DNA of 64,000 nucleotides, taken from positions 124,001 to 188,000 of the forward strand of contig JADJSX010000007.1 in NCBI GenBank assembly GCA_016711485.1, written 5' to 3'. Below the pieces are notes generated by a model. The model ran no database searches. It saw nothing but the letters and a program-made list of their open reading frames with translations, and had not been told where the DNA came from. The position numbers were made by a program, and so were the translations under genes. This document shows positions 1 to 8,470 of this stretch, one piece after another (position 1 is the stretch's first letter; the number at the start of each line of letters is the position of its first letter). The DNA comes from Leptospiraceae bacterium. Lineage in GTDB: Bacteria > Spirochaetota > Leptospiria > Leptospirales > Leptospiraceae.

Positions 1-834
1 GAAACGGAAATCTAAAACTTCTTCTATTTGAGTATAACTTTTATCTCCTAAAAATCGACTTAATATATTCCTTTCGGGTAAAAGTTCTTTTAATTTGGAA
101 GTATGGAACTTGGAATTATTGTGATGAATTAAGGATAGTCTGGGTGCTGGAATAAAAAAGGAAATTTTTATATATTCGGAAAGGATTTCGAGAACTTTAA
201 AATGAATAGAATCTATTTCAGAGACTCCAAAAAGTATAATTTCTTCTCCAAATTTTTCAATAGCATCTTTTTTAGATAAAAAATGAGATTTCCCAGATGC
301 ACATGCTTCATACAAATACTCTAATTCAATTTTTTTCTTTCCTTTTTTTTTTAGGAATTTTCGAATAACGGTATCATACTCTTCCTTTATATTATTTGGA
401 AGTTTTTCATCCTTCAAAGAATAAGAGAGAATTGATTCTTTCCAAAATTGAAAAATATCGGAGGCTAACTGACGTAATACTTTCTTATTGGAAATATTTG
501 ATTTAGTTTCAGATAAAATATTCTCGATTAATAAAATACAAGTTAAATCAGAAAGAAGTTCATCAGTGGATGGTTCATTGATTAAAAACTGATTTGTAAT
601 TAATCGATAAGGCGTAATTTCAAATAGCAGAGAAGGAATATTATCCTCTACTAATTTTAGACTTATATAATCTGTACTTAAATTTTCTCGAGTATAAATA
701 CGAAATATTTCTTTTAGAATTTGTATATTTTCTTGGAATGCAAAATTATCAAGGGAATCTTTTAATCCTAAATATAGTGTAGAATTATCAGAAAATAGTT
801 TTAAATAAAAATTATTCCAACGAAATTCTTTCAT
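1..834 (-). CDS. RecC-like exonuclease V gamma subunit, partial
   Basis: An open frame of 278 codons runs from an ATG at 834 to the left edge with no stop, so only the N-terminal part is present. A stretch near the end (IILFGVSEIDSIHFKVLEIL followed by a strand and IPAPR) resembles the RecC/AddB-like signature in which a short phrase of the form FGhS precedes a helix and the helicase-like core; the W-x-E helices before it also fit RecC. In RecBCD, RecC recognises Chi and holds the helicase-nuclease on DNA. The start overlaps the end of the upstream STAS gene by 23 bp, suggesting translational coupling. Seen: the frame and motif. Inferred: the family; the diagnostic C-terminal half lies outside the window. 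Confidence 0.5.
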   Translation of the reverse strand, partial: MKEFRWNNFYLKLFSDNSTLYLGLKDSLDNFAFQENIQILKEIFRIYTRENLSTDYISLKLVEDNIPSLLFEITPYRLITNQFLINEPSTDELLSDLTCILLIENILSETKSNISNKKVLRQLASDIFQFWKESILSYSLKDEKLPNNIKEEYDTVIRKFLKKKGKKKIELEYLYEACASGKSHFLSKKDAIEKFGEEIILFGVSEIDSIHFKVLEILSEYIKISFFIPAPRLSLIHHNNSKFHTSKLKELLPERNILSRFLGDKSYTQIEEVLDFRF

Positions 835-1369
835 ACTTCATTGGTTCTTGGACAGGATTAAAGAAAAATTTCGTTTTGCATGCGGGACAAGCATAATTTC
901 CCTTAGCGCGTAATCGTAACTTTGCGTTGCAGGATGGGCAATAGGTATAATACACACCTTCTTTCACTAATGCGGATCGAACTTCAGGTAACATATTGAC
1001 AGATTTTATTTCTTCTTCTGTAATATCTAATCTGGATTCTAAAAAAGTCTTTGCTTCCTCTCTTAAAGCAAAAATATTAATTAATGACTTATCGATATTT
1101 TCCTGCAAAATTGAAATGGAATTGTTTTTGATACCGGAAAAAGCGATTTCAGTTCCAAATTCACGTAGGTGATAAATGATTTTTTTTAGAAAAACAAGTC
1201 CCTCTTGACTTATATTATCTACGCCAGAAAAATCAAATAAGACCGCACGTGTTGTATGAGCCGTGGATTCAACTTGTTTCCAAACAGTTTCGCCTAAATT
1301 CTGATTGAATTTTCCGGATAAATTAATAACAATATGTTTTGATTTATTCAATTTTTCTTTCCGATACAA
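812..1369 (-). CDS. STAS-domain protein with C-terminal zinc ribbon
   Basis: A 185-residue soluble protein. Residues about 8-110 have the anti-sigma-factor-antagonist (STAS) pattern: strand, VLFDFSGVDNISQEGLVFL, helix, then a second strand with FSGI. The STAS serine/threonine normally phosphorylated by a partner kinase would be in DFSGVDNISQEG. Residues about 140-170 carry two Cys-x-x-Cys pairs (CPSC and CPAC), a zinc ribbon. STAS proteins usually act in partner-switching control of sigma factors; no kinase or phosphatase partner is visible here. It is followed by the RecC-like gene with overlapping ends and diverges from the polysaccharide gene at 1506. The STAS plus zinc-ribbon combination is not standard. 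Confidence 0.75.
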   Translation of the reverse strand: MYRKEKLNKSKHIVINLSGKFNQNLGETVWKQVESTAHTTRAVLFDFSGVDNISQEGLVFLKKIIYHLREFGTEIAFSGIKNNSISILQENIDKSLINIFALREEAKTFLESRLDITEEEIKSVNMLPEVRSALVKEGVYYTYCPSCNAKLRLRAKGNYACPACKTKFFFNPVQEPMKYERISLE

Positions 1370-1505
1370 TTAGTTTCTGAAAATCTGGATTTACCAATTA
1401 ATTAAAACGCTCTACCCTATTTCAGAAATGGTATATTATCAAATAAAATTAGTAGTATAGAAAATATATACAATAAAAAATCTGGACTGAACCGTTTTTT
1501 TATAT

Positions 1506-3377
1506 ATGAGAATGCAATCAATGTTCAATAAACGTTACTTAATATTCCCAATCGATGTTTTTTTTATGAGTGTTTCCTATTTTACAGCTCATATAGTTCG
1601 CTATGAGAGTCTGGATTTTTTAGTCGATTCTAATAGATTTTTGATTTCTATGCTTATTGTAGTTGCGTCAAGATCGGTCATTTTCCTATTTTCTAACATA
1701 TATCGTTCTTTTTGGGCGTATGCGTCTATCCATGATCTAATTGAAATTATAAAAACAACACTTTGGTCTTCGTTTGTTTCCACCACGGCATTGGTTTTTT
1801 ACAATCGTTTTTCCGAGCATTCTAGAATGGTTCCAATACTAGATACCTTAATTTTATTGAGTTTCCTATGTATAAGAAGTTTTGCTTGGCGAGTTATTCG
1901 AGACGAATACCTAAACCTAAACACGAATGAGGGAAAACCAACTCTTATTATAGGTGCCGGAAAATCTGGATTAATGCTCAATACAGAAATTAGACGACAA
2001 CCGGAGTTAAAGTTACGTACCATTGGTTTTTTAGATGATGACCCTTCCAAATGGGGAGCTCATATCCAAGGAATACCCGTATTGGGTAGTATTCAGGAAT
2101 TAGATGCATTCATTCCAAAATATCGAGTGGAAGAAATTATTATTACGATCGATGGTCTTTCCGGAAAAACGGTTAGCCAAGTCATAAAGGTATGCGAATC
2201 TCATAAGATTCACGCGAAAATTCTGCCCTCAATAAGTGAGATTTTTGCAGGCAAAAGATCTTCCTTCCATGAACTTCGAGAAGTGCGTGTAGAGGACTTA
2301 CTCGGTCGAGATCCCGTCAATTTGGAAATTGAATCAATAAAGTCCTATCTGAAAGGACAAATCATTTTGATTTCTGGAGCGGGTGGTTCCATAGGAAGTG
2401 AAATTTGCCGGCAAGTTTCTCTTTTTGAACCCCAAAGTTTAATTTTACTCGATGCAGCAGAAACTCCATTGTACCATATTGATTACGAGTTGAGAAATAA
2501 ATTCCCACAAATTCAATTTGAATCCATCGTGGCAGACGTAAAAAATCTTTCTAGGTTAGGGTATATTTTTGAAAAACATGCCCCTACTGTAGTATTTCAT
2601 TGTGCCGCGTACAAACATGTTCCCCTTATGGAAATCAATCCATCTGAAGCCGTTCTAAACAATGTTATGGGTACAAAAAATATGGCTGATATTTCTCGAT
2701 TATCTGGTGTAAATCGGTTCGTATTAATATCAACGGATAAAGCCGTAAATCCTGTAAATATCATGGGCGCATCCAAACGTGCCTCCGAACTGTATTTACA
2801 ACAGATTGCCCCAACCTCAAAAACTAAGTTTATTACTGTCCGATTTGGAAATGTACTGGGTTCAAATGGGAGTGTAATTCCTAGGTTTAGAGAACAAATT
2901 GAAAAAGGAGGTCCGGTTACAGTCACCCACCCCGATATAATTCGCTTTTTTATGACAATACCGGAAGCATCTCAACTTGTTCTGCAAGCAGGCAGTATGG
3001 GCGAAAAGGGAGAAATATTTATTTTAGAAATGGGGGAGCCTGTAAAAATTTTAGAATTAGCAGAAGAAATGATTCGTCTTTCAGGCTATCAGCCTTATAA
3101 AGATATAAATATCGAATTTACAGGTCTAAGACCAGGCGAAAAACTATTCGAAGAACTTTTACTAAATTTAGAAGGAATCAAAAAAACTCACCATCCAAAA
3201 ATCAAAATAGCTTCCTCGGCAGTAAATCAAAACCAAATTGTATTTTTAAGTAAACTCAATCAGCTTTTTAGTTTAGCGAAGGCAAACCGAAACCAAGAAA
3301 TATTTGATTTATTTAAAGAAATAATCCCAGAATACCAAAAACACATTGATTATATTTCAATTACAAAAAACAATTAA
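1506..3377 (+). CDS. Membrane nucleotide-sugar 4,6-dehydratase (CapD/WbpM/FlaA1-type)
   Basis: A 623-residue protein with the full-length CapD/WbpM layout: four hydrophobic segments in about the first 130 residues, a first nucleotide-binding region (LIIGAGKSG, near 150) and a second Rossmann fold starting GAGGSIGSE near 290. The catalytic region reads STDKAVNPVNIMGASKR; this subgroup has Met-x3-Lys where other SDRs have Tyr-x3-Lys, as in UDP-GlcNAc 4,6-dehydratases. It is expected to make a 4-keto-6-deoxy sugar nucleotide for O-antigen or glycan synthesis at the inner membrane. No strong Shine-Dalgarno precedes the ATG at 1506; the ATG at 1521 is an alternative. It is first in a plus-strand run continuing into sspB and the permease. 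Family firm, exact sugar unknown. Confidence 0.9.
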   Translation: MRMQSMFNKRYLIFPIDVFFMSVSYFTAHIVRYESLDFLVDSNRFLISMLIVVASRSVIFLFSNIYRSFWAYASIHDLIEIIKTTLWSSFVSTTALVFYNRFSEHSRMVPILDTLILLSFLCIRSFAWRVIRDEYLNLNTNEGKPTLIIGAGKSGLMLNTEIRRQPELKLRTIGFLDDDPSKWGAHIQGIPVLGSIQELDAFIPKYRVEEIIITIDGLSGKTVSQVIKVCESHKIHAKILPSISEIFAGKRSSFHELREVRVEDLLGRDPVNLEIESIKSYLKGQIILISGAGGSIGSEICRQVSLFEPQSLILLDAAETPLYHIDYELRNKFPQIQFESIVADVKNLSRLGYIFEKHAPTVVFHCAAYKHVPLMEINPSEAVLNNVMGTKNMADISRLSGVNRFVLISTDKAVNPVNIMGASKRASELYLQQIAPTSKTKFITVRFGNVLGSNGSVIPRFREQIEKGGPVTVTHPDIIRFFMTIPEASQLVLQAGSMGEKGEIFILEMGEPVKILELAEEMIRLSGYQPYKDINIEFTGLRPGEKLFEELLLNLEGIKKTHHPKIKIASSAVNQNQIVFLSKLNQLFSLAKANRNQEIFDLFKEIIPEYQKHIDYISITKNN

Positions 3378-3388
3378 AACCGAAACCT

Positions 3389-3847
3389 ATGGAAAATGAA
3401 CTTACAGAAACAGAAATTCGCACACTGAGAGATTTTAAAATTCAGTTATTTGATACATATTGGGATAAATTCCCTACCTTTTATTTACATGTATTACCAC
3501 ATCCAAACCTAGAAATGGGAAAAAGAGGACTTGTAGGAAATGAAAAAGAGTCTGGTGTTGTTCTAGCTTTTGGCTCTACTGCCGTTCGAGATATTTCATC
3601 TCAAGTAGATTACCTCTATGCAGAACTACAATTTGGATTCAATTGGGAAAAACTCATAATTCCGTGGGACTGCGTTTTTCGAATCTATGACAAAGGGCAA
3701 AATTCCATTACACAATTAAAAGTATTAGTTGATGAATTGGATTTTAGTAAATCTGGCGAAACAAAACAAAAAAAGCCTGAAAAGAAAAAAGAAACAACTG
3801 AATCAAAAGTAATCGAAGTAGATTTTACAGCAAGGAAGAAAGAATAA
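3389..3847 (+). CDS. sspB: SspB-type ClpXP adaptor
   Basis: A 152-residue protein with the SspB fold signature: a short helix, a strand (TFYLHVLP), a region around residue 60 (VVLAFGSTAVRDIS), and the IPWDCVFRIYDKGQN motif that matches the conserved VPxxAVxxIYxxE element of SspB. After about residue 115 comes a charged, disordered Lys/Glu linker ending in a short hydrophobic-basic tail (VIEVDFTARKK), as expected for the peptide that docks on the ClpX zinc domain. SspB tethers ssrA-tagged proteins to ClpXP. It lies 11 bp after the dehydratase and 2 bp before the permease, so it is probably co-transcribed. No ClpX or ClpP gene is in the window. Confidence 0.75.
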   Translation: MENELTETEIRTLRDFKIQLFDTYWDKFPTFYLHVLPHPNLEMGKRGLVGNEKESGVVLAFGSTAVRDISSQVDYLYAELQFGFNWEKLIIPWDCVFRIYDKGQNSITQLKVLVDELDFSKSGETKQKKPEKKKETTESKVIEVDFTARKKE

Positions 3848-3849
3848 TC

Positions 3850-5451
3850 ATGAATAAGTTTAAATGGATCGTACCCGGAGATATCGATGGTTTTTTTGGA
3901 CTAATGTTAGACAATCTACTTCAGCTTCTCGTATTAACCGCACTTTGCAGTTTTGTATGTGGGATGCCTGCTGGATTTGTATTTGGTGTTGTATTACCTG
4001 GTGTCGGCATATCTCTATTAGTCGGAAATATTTTTTATGCCCTACAAGCAAGAGCCCTCGCAATCAAAGAAAACCGAGACGATGTAACTGCATTACCGTA
4101 TGGAATCAATACGATTTCCTTATTCGCATTTATATTTTTTGTAATCTTTCCTGTTTATAAATCTACAGGTGATTATAAAACTGCCTGGAAAATAGGACTA
4201 CTTGCCAGTTTTATCAGTGGGATGATAGAATTCTTTGGATCTTTTATTGCAAACTATATTCGAAAAGTTACACCTCGTGCTGCCCTACTCTCTGCATTGA
4301 GTGGAATCGCGATTACCTTCATTTCCATGGAGTTTATGATTAAAACATATAAAAATCCACTTGTCGCTTTTTTACCATTTGGAATTATTTTATTACAATA
4401 CTTTGGTAAATTTAGATATCCATTCCATATCCCAGGCGGTTTCTTATCAATAGCCGCTGGGACAGGGATAGCGTGGCTGTCTGGATATTGGGGCAAACCA
4501 ATGATGGACGGACAATCACTTGCAAATTCTTTTAGCAACGCAGGGATTTTTTTTCCAGTTCTATCGATTGGAGATTTATTAGATGTATTCACGTTAAAAA
4601 ATATAAAAGAATATTCTTCTGTAATTCTTCCAATGGGACTATTCAATGTAATTGGCTCTTTACAAAATATAGAATCTGCCGAAGCTGGCGGAGATAAGTT
4701 CGAAACTAAAAGTTCTTTGTTGGTGAATGGAGCAGGAACTATACTCGGTTCTTTTTTTGGTTCTCCATTTCCGACAACCATTTATATAGGTCACCCTGGA
4801 TGGAAGGCTTTAGGTGCCCGCGCCGGTTACTCTGTATTAAACGGTATATTCATGACTATCCTTTGTTTATTTGGATTAATGAGTGTTGTACAGGCATTAA
4901 TCCCAATTGAAGCTGGAATGGCAATTATTCTTTGGATTGGAATTATCATTGGCGCTCAATGCTTTGAAACTTCTCCTATGCGTCATGCGCCAGCTATTAT
5001 CCTTGGTTTATTTCCTGCCCTCGCTGGTTGGGGAGTATTACTTGTACAAAGTGTTTTCAATTTTGCAAATGGAGAATTAGGGAAAATTTTAGCCAAAGAA
5101 AATATAGCGGCAACGTACGTTATTACGATGGAAGCCGTACCGACCGATTTAGAATTTTTACCTTATTCCTTGTCAGGAATATTAGCACTATCACAGGGAT
5201 TTCTTTTAGTTTCTATGCTTTGGGCATCAATCTGTGCCTTTATAATTGATCGAAACTTTAGAACTGCATCCTATTGGTGTATAGCGGCAAGTATTCTTTC
5301 TTCTGTTGGCATCATTCATGCTTATAAACTATCTGGAAATGCAATATTAAATGAGTATAGTTTCCCTGCAAATTTCCAATTCATTATCGCATATTTACTA
5401 TTAGCCATTCTACTATTCGGAGCATCTATGGTCCAGCAAAATGAAAAATGA
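3850..5451 (+). CDS. NCS2-like (xanthine/uracil/AzgA superfamily) permease
   Basis: A 533-residue polytopic membrane protein with about 12-14 hydrophobic segments. The N-terminal GDIDGFFGLMLDNLLQLL, the ALPYGINTISLFAF segment and GSFFGSPFPTTIYIGHPGWKALGARAGYS follow the layout of the NCS2/AGZA nucleobase permease superfamily, including the helix-break regions around residues 80 and 300-325. Substrate cannot be read from sequence: purines and uracil are the usual cargo, but this subgroup has few characterised members. It starts 2 bp after sspB, and its 3' end overlaps the next gene by 11 bp, so the two are likely translationally coupled. Confidence 0.75.
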   Translation: MNKFKWIVPGDIDGFFGLMLDNLLQLLVLTALCSFVCGMPAGFVFGVVLPGVGISLLVGNIFYALQARALAIKENRDDVTALPYGINTISLFAFIFFVIFPVYKSTGDYKTAWKIGLLASFISGMIEFFGSFIANYIRKVTPRAALLSALSGIAITFISMEFMIKTYKNPLVAFLPFGIILLQYFGKFRYPFHIPGGFLSIAAGTGIAWLSGYWGKPMMDGQSLANSFSNAGIFFPVLSIGDLLDVFTLKNIKEYSSVILPMGLFNVIGSLQNIESAEAGGDKFETKSSLLVNGAGTILGSFFGSPFPTTIYIGHPGWKALGARAGYSVLNGIFMTILCLFGLMSVVQALIPIEAGMAIILWIGIIIGAQCFETSPMRHAPAIILGLFPALAGWGVLLVQSVFNFANGELGKILAKENIAATYVITMEAVPTDLEFLPYSLSGILALSQGFLLVSMLWASICAFIIDRNFRTASYWCIAASILSSVGIIHAYKLSGNAILNEYSFPANFQFIIAYLLLAILLFGASMVQQNEK

Positions 5452-6283
5452 TCTCGTAAAAGATAACCCTCAATTTAAATTATTGGACGAGGAACTAACC
5501 AGACCTATACCGAATTTCAGGAAGGTAGAAGCGGCTATTGCAAATATTCCGCCTGCAATACTATCAATGGGAATATTACAGGATGTAGGTTTTACGTATT
5601 TAATTGATTATTATCTTCGCCATATGGATATTAGTCTCGTAAAAAACATATTACAAAACCCAATGTTTAGCCACGAAGCCCTCATTGAATTATTTTATTG
5701 CCAAGTAACAGCTTACCATAAAGCAATATTACAAAAAAAACCTTTACCTGAATTAGTAAGTTCCTATTGGACTACACTTTCAAAAGCAGAATATGCAATA
5801 ATATTTAAAAATTTAGTTATGCGAACGAGTAGTATCCAAGTTACAAAAACAATTCTATCCAAAGTGGATTTAGTATACCTTCGAATGATGACATCGTCCG
5901 GTTCTCTTCAATCGGAAAAAATTTTAAATTTTTTCAAAAAATTAGGACCTGAAATTCAGAAGTTAGCCGCTCAAGATATGAATATTTACGATTATGCGTT
6001 TGATTTAGCCGTAGCAAATTCAGATGATGACTTTCTAGCTTTTTTGGATGAATACACAGTCGTATTTGTTCAGCTACGTTTAGTATCCTCTTTCGTAGAA
6101 GAAATCGAAAGCGAAATAAAAAAAAACCAAGGTCAGAAGTTACCCTATTTCCAAATTCTACAAATTTCTTCTCATATACCCAGAGATTGTCTAAAAATCT
6201 CTCTAGAAGTTTTTCAAGATAAGGGATGGATAAGTGCAAATGAATACAAAGCAATTGAAGAATATTATAACAAAACAAAATAA
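5441..6283 (+). CDS. Conserved hypothetical helical protein
   Basis: A 280-residue soluble protein, almost entirely predicted helix, with no signal peptide or membrane span and no motif I recognise. The body reads like a chain of short amphipathic helices (for example around residues 60-110 and 130-180), compatible with an alpha-solenoid or scaffold role. The ATG lies inside the last codons of the permease gene (11-bp overlap), so expression is probably coupled to it. It is followed by 31 bp and then htpX. Reading frame and coupling make it a real gene; function is unknown. Confidence 0.7.
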   Translation: MKNDLVKDNPQFKLLDEELTRPIPNFRKVEAAIANIPPAILSMGILQDVGFTYLIDYYLRHMDISLVKNILQNPMFSHEALIELFYCQVTAYHKAILQKKPLPELVSSYWTTLSKAEYAIIFKNLVMRTSSIQVTKTILSKVDLVYLRMMTSSGSLQSEKILNFFKKLGPEIQKLAAQDMNIYDYAFDLAVANSDDDFLAFLDEYTVVFVQLRLVSSFVEEIESEIKKNQGQKLPYFQILQISSHIPRDCLKISLEVFQDKGWISANEYKAIEEYYNKTK

Positions 6284-6314
6284 AAAAGTCTAATAATTAG
6301 GAGTTATTTACAAC

Positions 6315-7211
6315 ATGTGGTTTAAACGAATCGGTTTATTTTTTATCATCAACATTTTAATAATGGTAACTATTTCCATTATTACGAATGTTTTCGGTCT
6401 CAGAGGATATATTTCAGCAAGTGGAATAAATATGACTTCGCTACTTGGTCTTTGCCTTGTATGGGGTATGACTGGATCACTTATTTCTCTAGCCCTATCC
6501 AAGATGATGGCAAAATGGATGATGGGTGTTGAAATTATTGATGCAAGAGGTCCCTATGGACATTTATACGTATCAATTCAAAGACTAAGCCAAGCTGCTA
6601 GAATTCCAATGCCAGAAGTGGGGATTTATAATTCACCTGAAGTAAATGCATTTGCTACTGGTCCAAGCCAGTCTAGTGCGTTAGTCGCTGTATCTACAGG
6701 TCTTCTTCAAAGAATGAATGCAAACGAAGTAGACGGTGTTCTAGCACACGAAATTTCCCATATCGCAAATGGAGATATGGTTACTATGACATTGATCCAA
6801 GGTGTAGTAAATGCTTTCACAATGTTTCTTGCTAGAGTCATTAGTTATGGTGTAACAGTTGCCCTTAGCCGCAGCGATGATGATAGTTCCACTTTTAGTT
6901 CTGGAATTTACTTTGTCGTTACTTTAGTATTAGATATTATTTTTAGTATCTTAGGATCTATTGTTGTTGCCTATTTTTCTAGACAAAGGGAATTTCGAGC
7001 TGATGCGGGCGGGGCAAAACTAGCTGGTCGAGCAAGTATGATTGCTGCACTTGAAAATCTGCAGAATACTTTTAACACAAGTGTCGAAGACAATCGTGCT
7101 CCTAGTATGGCATCTCTAAAAATTTCTTCTCACAAAGGCGGATGGTTTGCATTATTTTCCACTCACCCTCCTTTAGAAGATAGAATCGCAGCCTTAAAAA
7201 ACTATAAATAA
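6315..7211 (+). CDS. htpX: Membrane zinc metalloprotease HtpX
   Basis: A 298-residue M48B peptidase. Two N-terminal membrane spans (residues about 7-27 and 40-62) are followed by a catalytic domain with the zinc motif HEISH at 145-149, two further hydrophobic segments (about 160-185 and 200-222) and the third zinc ligand Glu in the FRADAGGAKLAG region. The C-terminal FSTHPPLEDRI is also typical. HtpX degrades misfolded inner-membrane proteins under envelope stress. An AGGAG ribosome-binding site lies 11 bp before the ATG. Length and motifs match the family throughout. Confidence 0.95.
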   Translation: MWFKRIGLFFIINILIMVTISIITNVFGLRGYISASGINMTSLLGLCLVWGMTGSLISLALSKMMAKWMMGVEIIDARGPYGHLYVSIQRLSQAARIPMPEVGIYNSPEVNAFATGPSQSSALVAVSTGLLQRMNANEVDGVLAHEISHIANGDMVTMTLIQGVVNAFTMFLARVISYGVTVALSRSDDDSSTFSSGIYFVVTLVLDIIFSILGSIVVAYFSRQREFRADAGGAKLAGRASMIAALENLQNTFNTSVEDNRAPSMASLKISSHKGGWFALFSTHPPLEDRIAALKNYK

Positions 7212-7221
7212 TAATATACTA

Positions 7222-7240
7222 CTGAGAGAAAACCTCTCAG
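7222..7240 (+). terminator. Stem-loop after htpX
   Basis: A perfect 7-bp inverted repeat (CTGAGAG ... CTCTCAG) with a 5-base loop begins 10 bp after the htpX stop. No run of T follows it, so it is at best a weak intrinsic terminator or an mRNA 3'-end stabiliser. Confidence 0.3.
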
Positions 7241-7295
7241 CAGAAAAACTATTTCGCTTTTCTAAGTTACCATAGCAATTCACTCTGGCAAAAGA

Positions 7296-8012
7296 ATGGA
7301 TCCATTAAACAAAGAAAGGCGAAAAAGATTTCGTAAACCAATATTATTACTTGGATTTTCTTTATTAATACTATTATTGCCGATTTCGAATTACATCGGA
7401 ATGAGCATGAAATACGACTTCCCCTTCTACAAACCATATTTACTTTTAAAATATGGTAATATACCCGAATGGATTTTGCTTATAAGTTCTATATTATCTG
7501 GATTGGGATTACTATTCATTAAGCGCTGGGGATGGTGGTTATTTATTTTCTCCTCTTTTATATTTATATCCTACAACTCATACGGATTTATTACAATTCC
7601 ACACTCAGCATCTAAAGGCCCCTTAATTCAAACTATTATAATCACATTTGGACTTTTCTATTTTTTACAAAAAGATATATTCACTCCCTATATGAAGTTG
7701 TACAAAAGAGGTTGGAGATTTTTAAAACGATATCCAATTGTGACCGACATCAAAATAAACGACACAATTTATAAAACTGAAAATATTAGCCTTGGCGGAG
7801 TATTTGTCAAATGGACAGATTGTAATTTAAAACCAAATTCAGAATTAGCCATTTACTTTGAAGTATCAGAAGAGAGTTTCAAAACTAAAGCAGGAATAGC
7901 GACTATCGTTCCAAAACAAGGTGTTGGAATTGCATTTCGAAATGTTGATAAACATTTCAAAGAAAGATTAAGGAAAGCACTTTTATTCGCTCAGAATCAG
8001 AAAAAACTCTAA
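7296..8012 (+). CDS. Membrane protein with C-terminal PilZ domain
   Basis: A 238-residue protein with four hydrophobic segments in about the first 125 residues and a cytoplasmic PilZ domain after them. The c-di-GMP-binding elements are visible: an Arg-x3-Arg stretch (RFLKR, near residue 143) and ENISLGGVFV, matching the D/N-x-S-x-x-G signature near residue 165. It probably senses cyclic di-GMP at the membrane; the output is unknown, since the membrane part is not one I can name. It follows htpX by 84 bp. Together with the two class III cyclases in the window this points to heavy use of nucleotide second messengers. Confidence 0.8.
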   Translation: MDPLNKERRKRFRKPILLLGFSLLILLLPISNYIGMSMKYDFPFYKPYLLLKYGNIPEWILLISSILSGLGLLFIKRWGWWLFIFSSFIFISYNSYGFITIPHSASKGPLIQTIIITFGLFYFLQKDIFTPYMKLYKRGWRFLKRYPIVTDIKINDTIYKTENISLGGVFVKWTDCNLKPNSELAIYFEVSEESFKTKAGIATIVPKQGVGIAFRNVDKHFKERLRKALLFAQNQKKL

Positions 8013-8043
8013 TCGATTTAATTTCTGCTCTAATTGAAAGAAG

Positions 8044-8071
8044 TTGACATTGTAAAATAGATTTTTACAAT
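8044..8071 (+). promoter_or_regulatory. Near-consensus promoter with embedded palindrome
   Basis: TTGACA at 8044-8049 and TACAAT at 8066-8071 are spaced by 16 bp. The predicted transcription start, about 7 bp after the -10 box, falls on or beside the ATG at 8079, so the transcript would be leaderless. A perfect 9-bp inverted repeat (ATTGTAAAA, 5-base centre, TTTTACAAT; 8049-8071) fills the spacer and the -10 box and could be a repressor site. Confidence 0.55.
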
Positions 8072-8078
8072 ACACAAT

Positions 8079-8459
8079 ATGACAGAATATTTAGGTCAGG
8101 TTCTTAGTTTTAAATGTATACAGTGGAATTCCTTCGAAGTTCAAATACTAATTGACACAAAAGAAAATTTCTACAAGATTTTGGACTACTACCAACATAA
8201 CAATCTTGATGATTACTCAACATTTACAATAAGCATAGCTCTATCAGGCGAAGAAGAAGTTCTGATGACTCCCGACGAACATGCAAATGAATGTATGGTG
8301 GTTTATTCTGATAATCTCCTAGAAGACGTTATTGGAACAGAATCAGAAGCCCTTTGGCAAAAAGGTGCGATCATTGACAACCTAGTTTACGAAATAATCA
8401 ATAGCACAATTTTAAAACCACTTAATTCTAAAGACATTGAAATCAACGAAGAAGATTAA
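8079..8459 (+). CDS. Small acidic hypothetical protein
   Basis: A 126-residue acidic, soluble protein with no signal peptide and no recognised domain. It contains a strand-rich N-terminal part and a C-terminal helix ending in -NEED. It has its own near-consensus promoter directly in front, and no Shine-Dalgarno, consistent with leaderless translation. Its stop codon lies inside a perfect 26-bp palindrome shared with the convergent ndh gene. The clear promoter supports a real gene; function is unknown. Confidence 0.65.
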   Translation: MTEYLGQVLSFKCIQWNSFEVQILIDTKENFYKILDYYQHNNLDDYSTFTISIALSGEEEVLMTPDEHANECMVVYSDNLLEDVIGTESEALWQKGAIIDNLVYEIINSTILKPLNSKDIEINEED

Positions 8460-8470
8460 TCTTCTTCGTT
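8445..8470. terminator. Bidirectional palindrome across two convergent stops
   Basis: A perfect 13 + 13 bp palindrome (AACGAAGAAGATT and its complement) contains the stop codons of the gene at 8079 and of ndh. Because it is palindromic it encodes Asn-Glu-Glu-Asp-stop in both directions. It can fold as a hairpin in either transcript and probably serves as a shared terminator. Confidence 0.5.
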
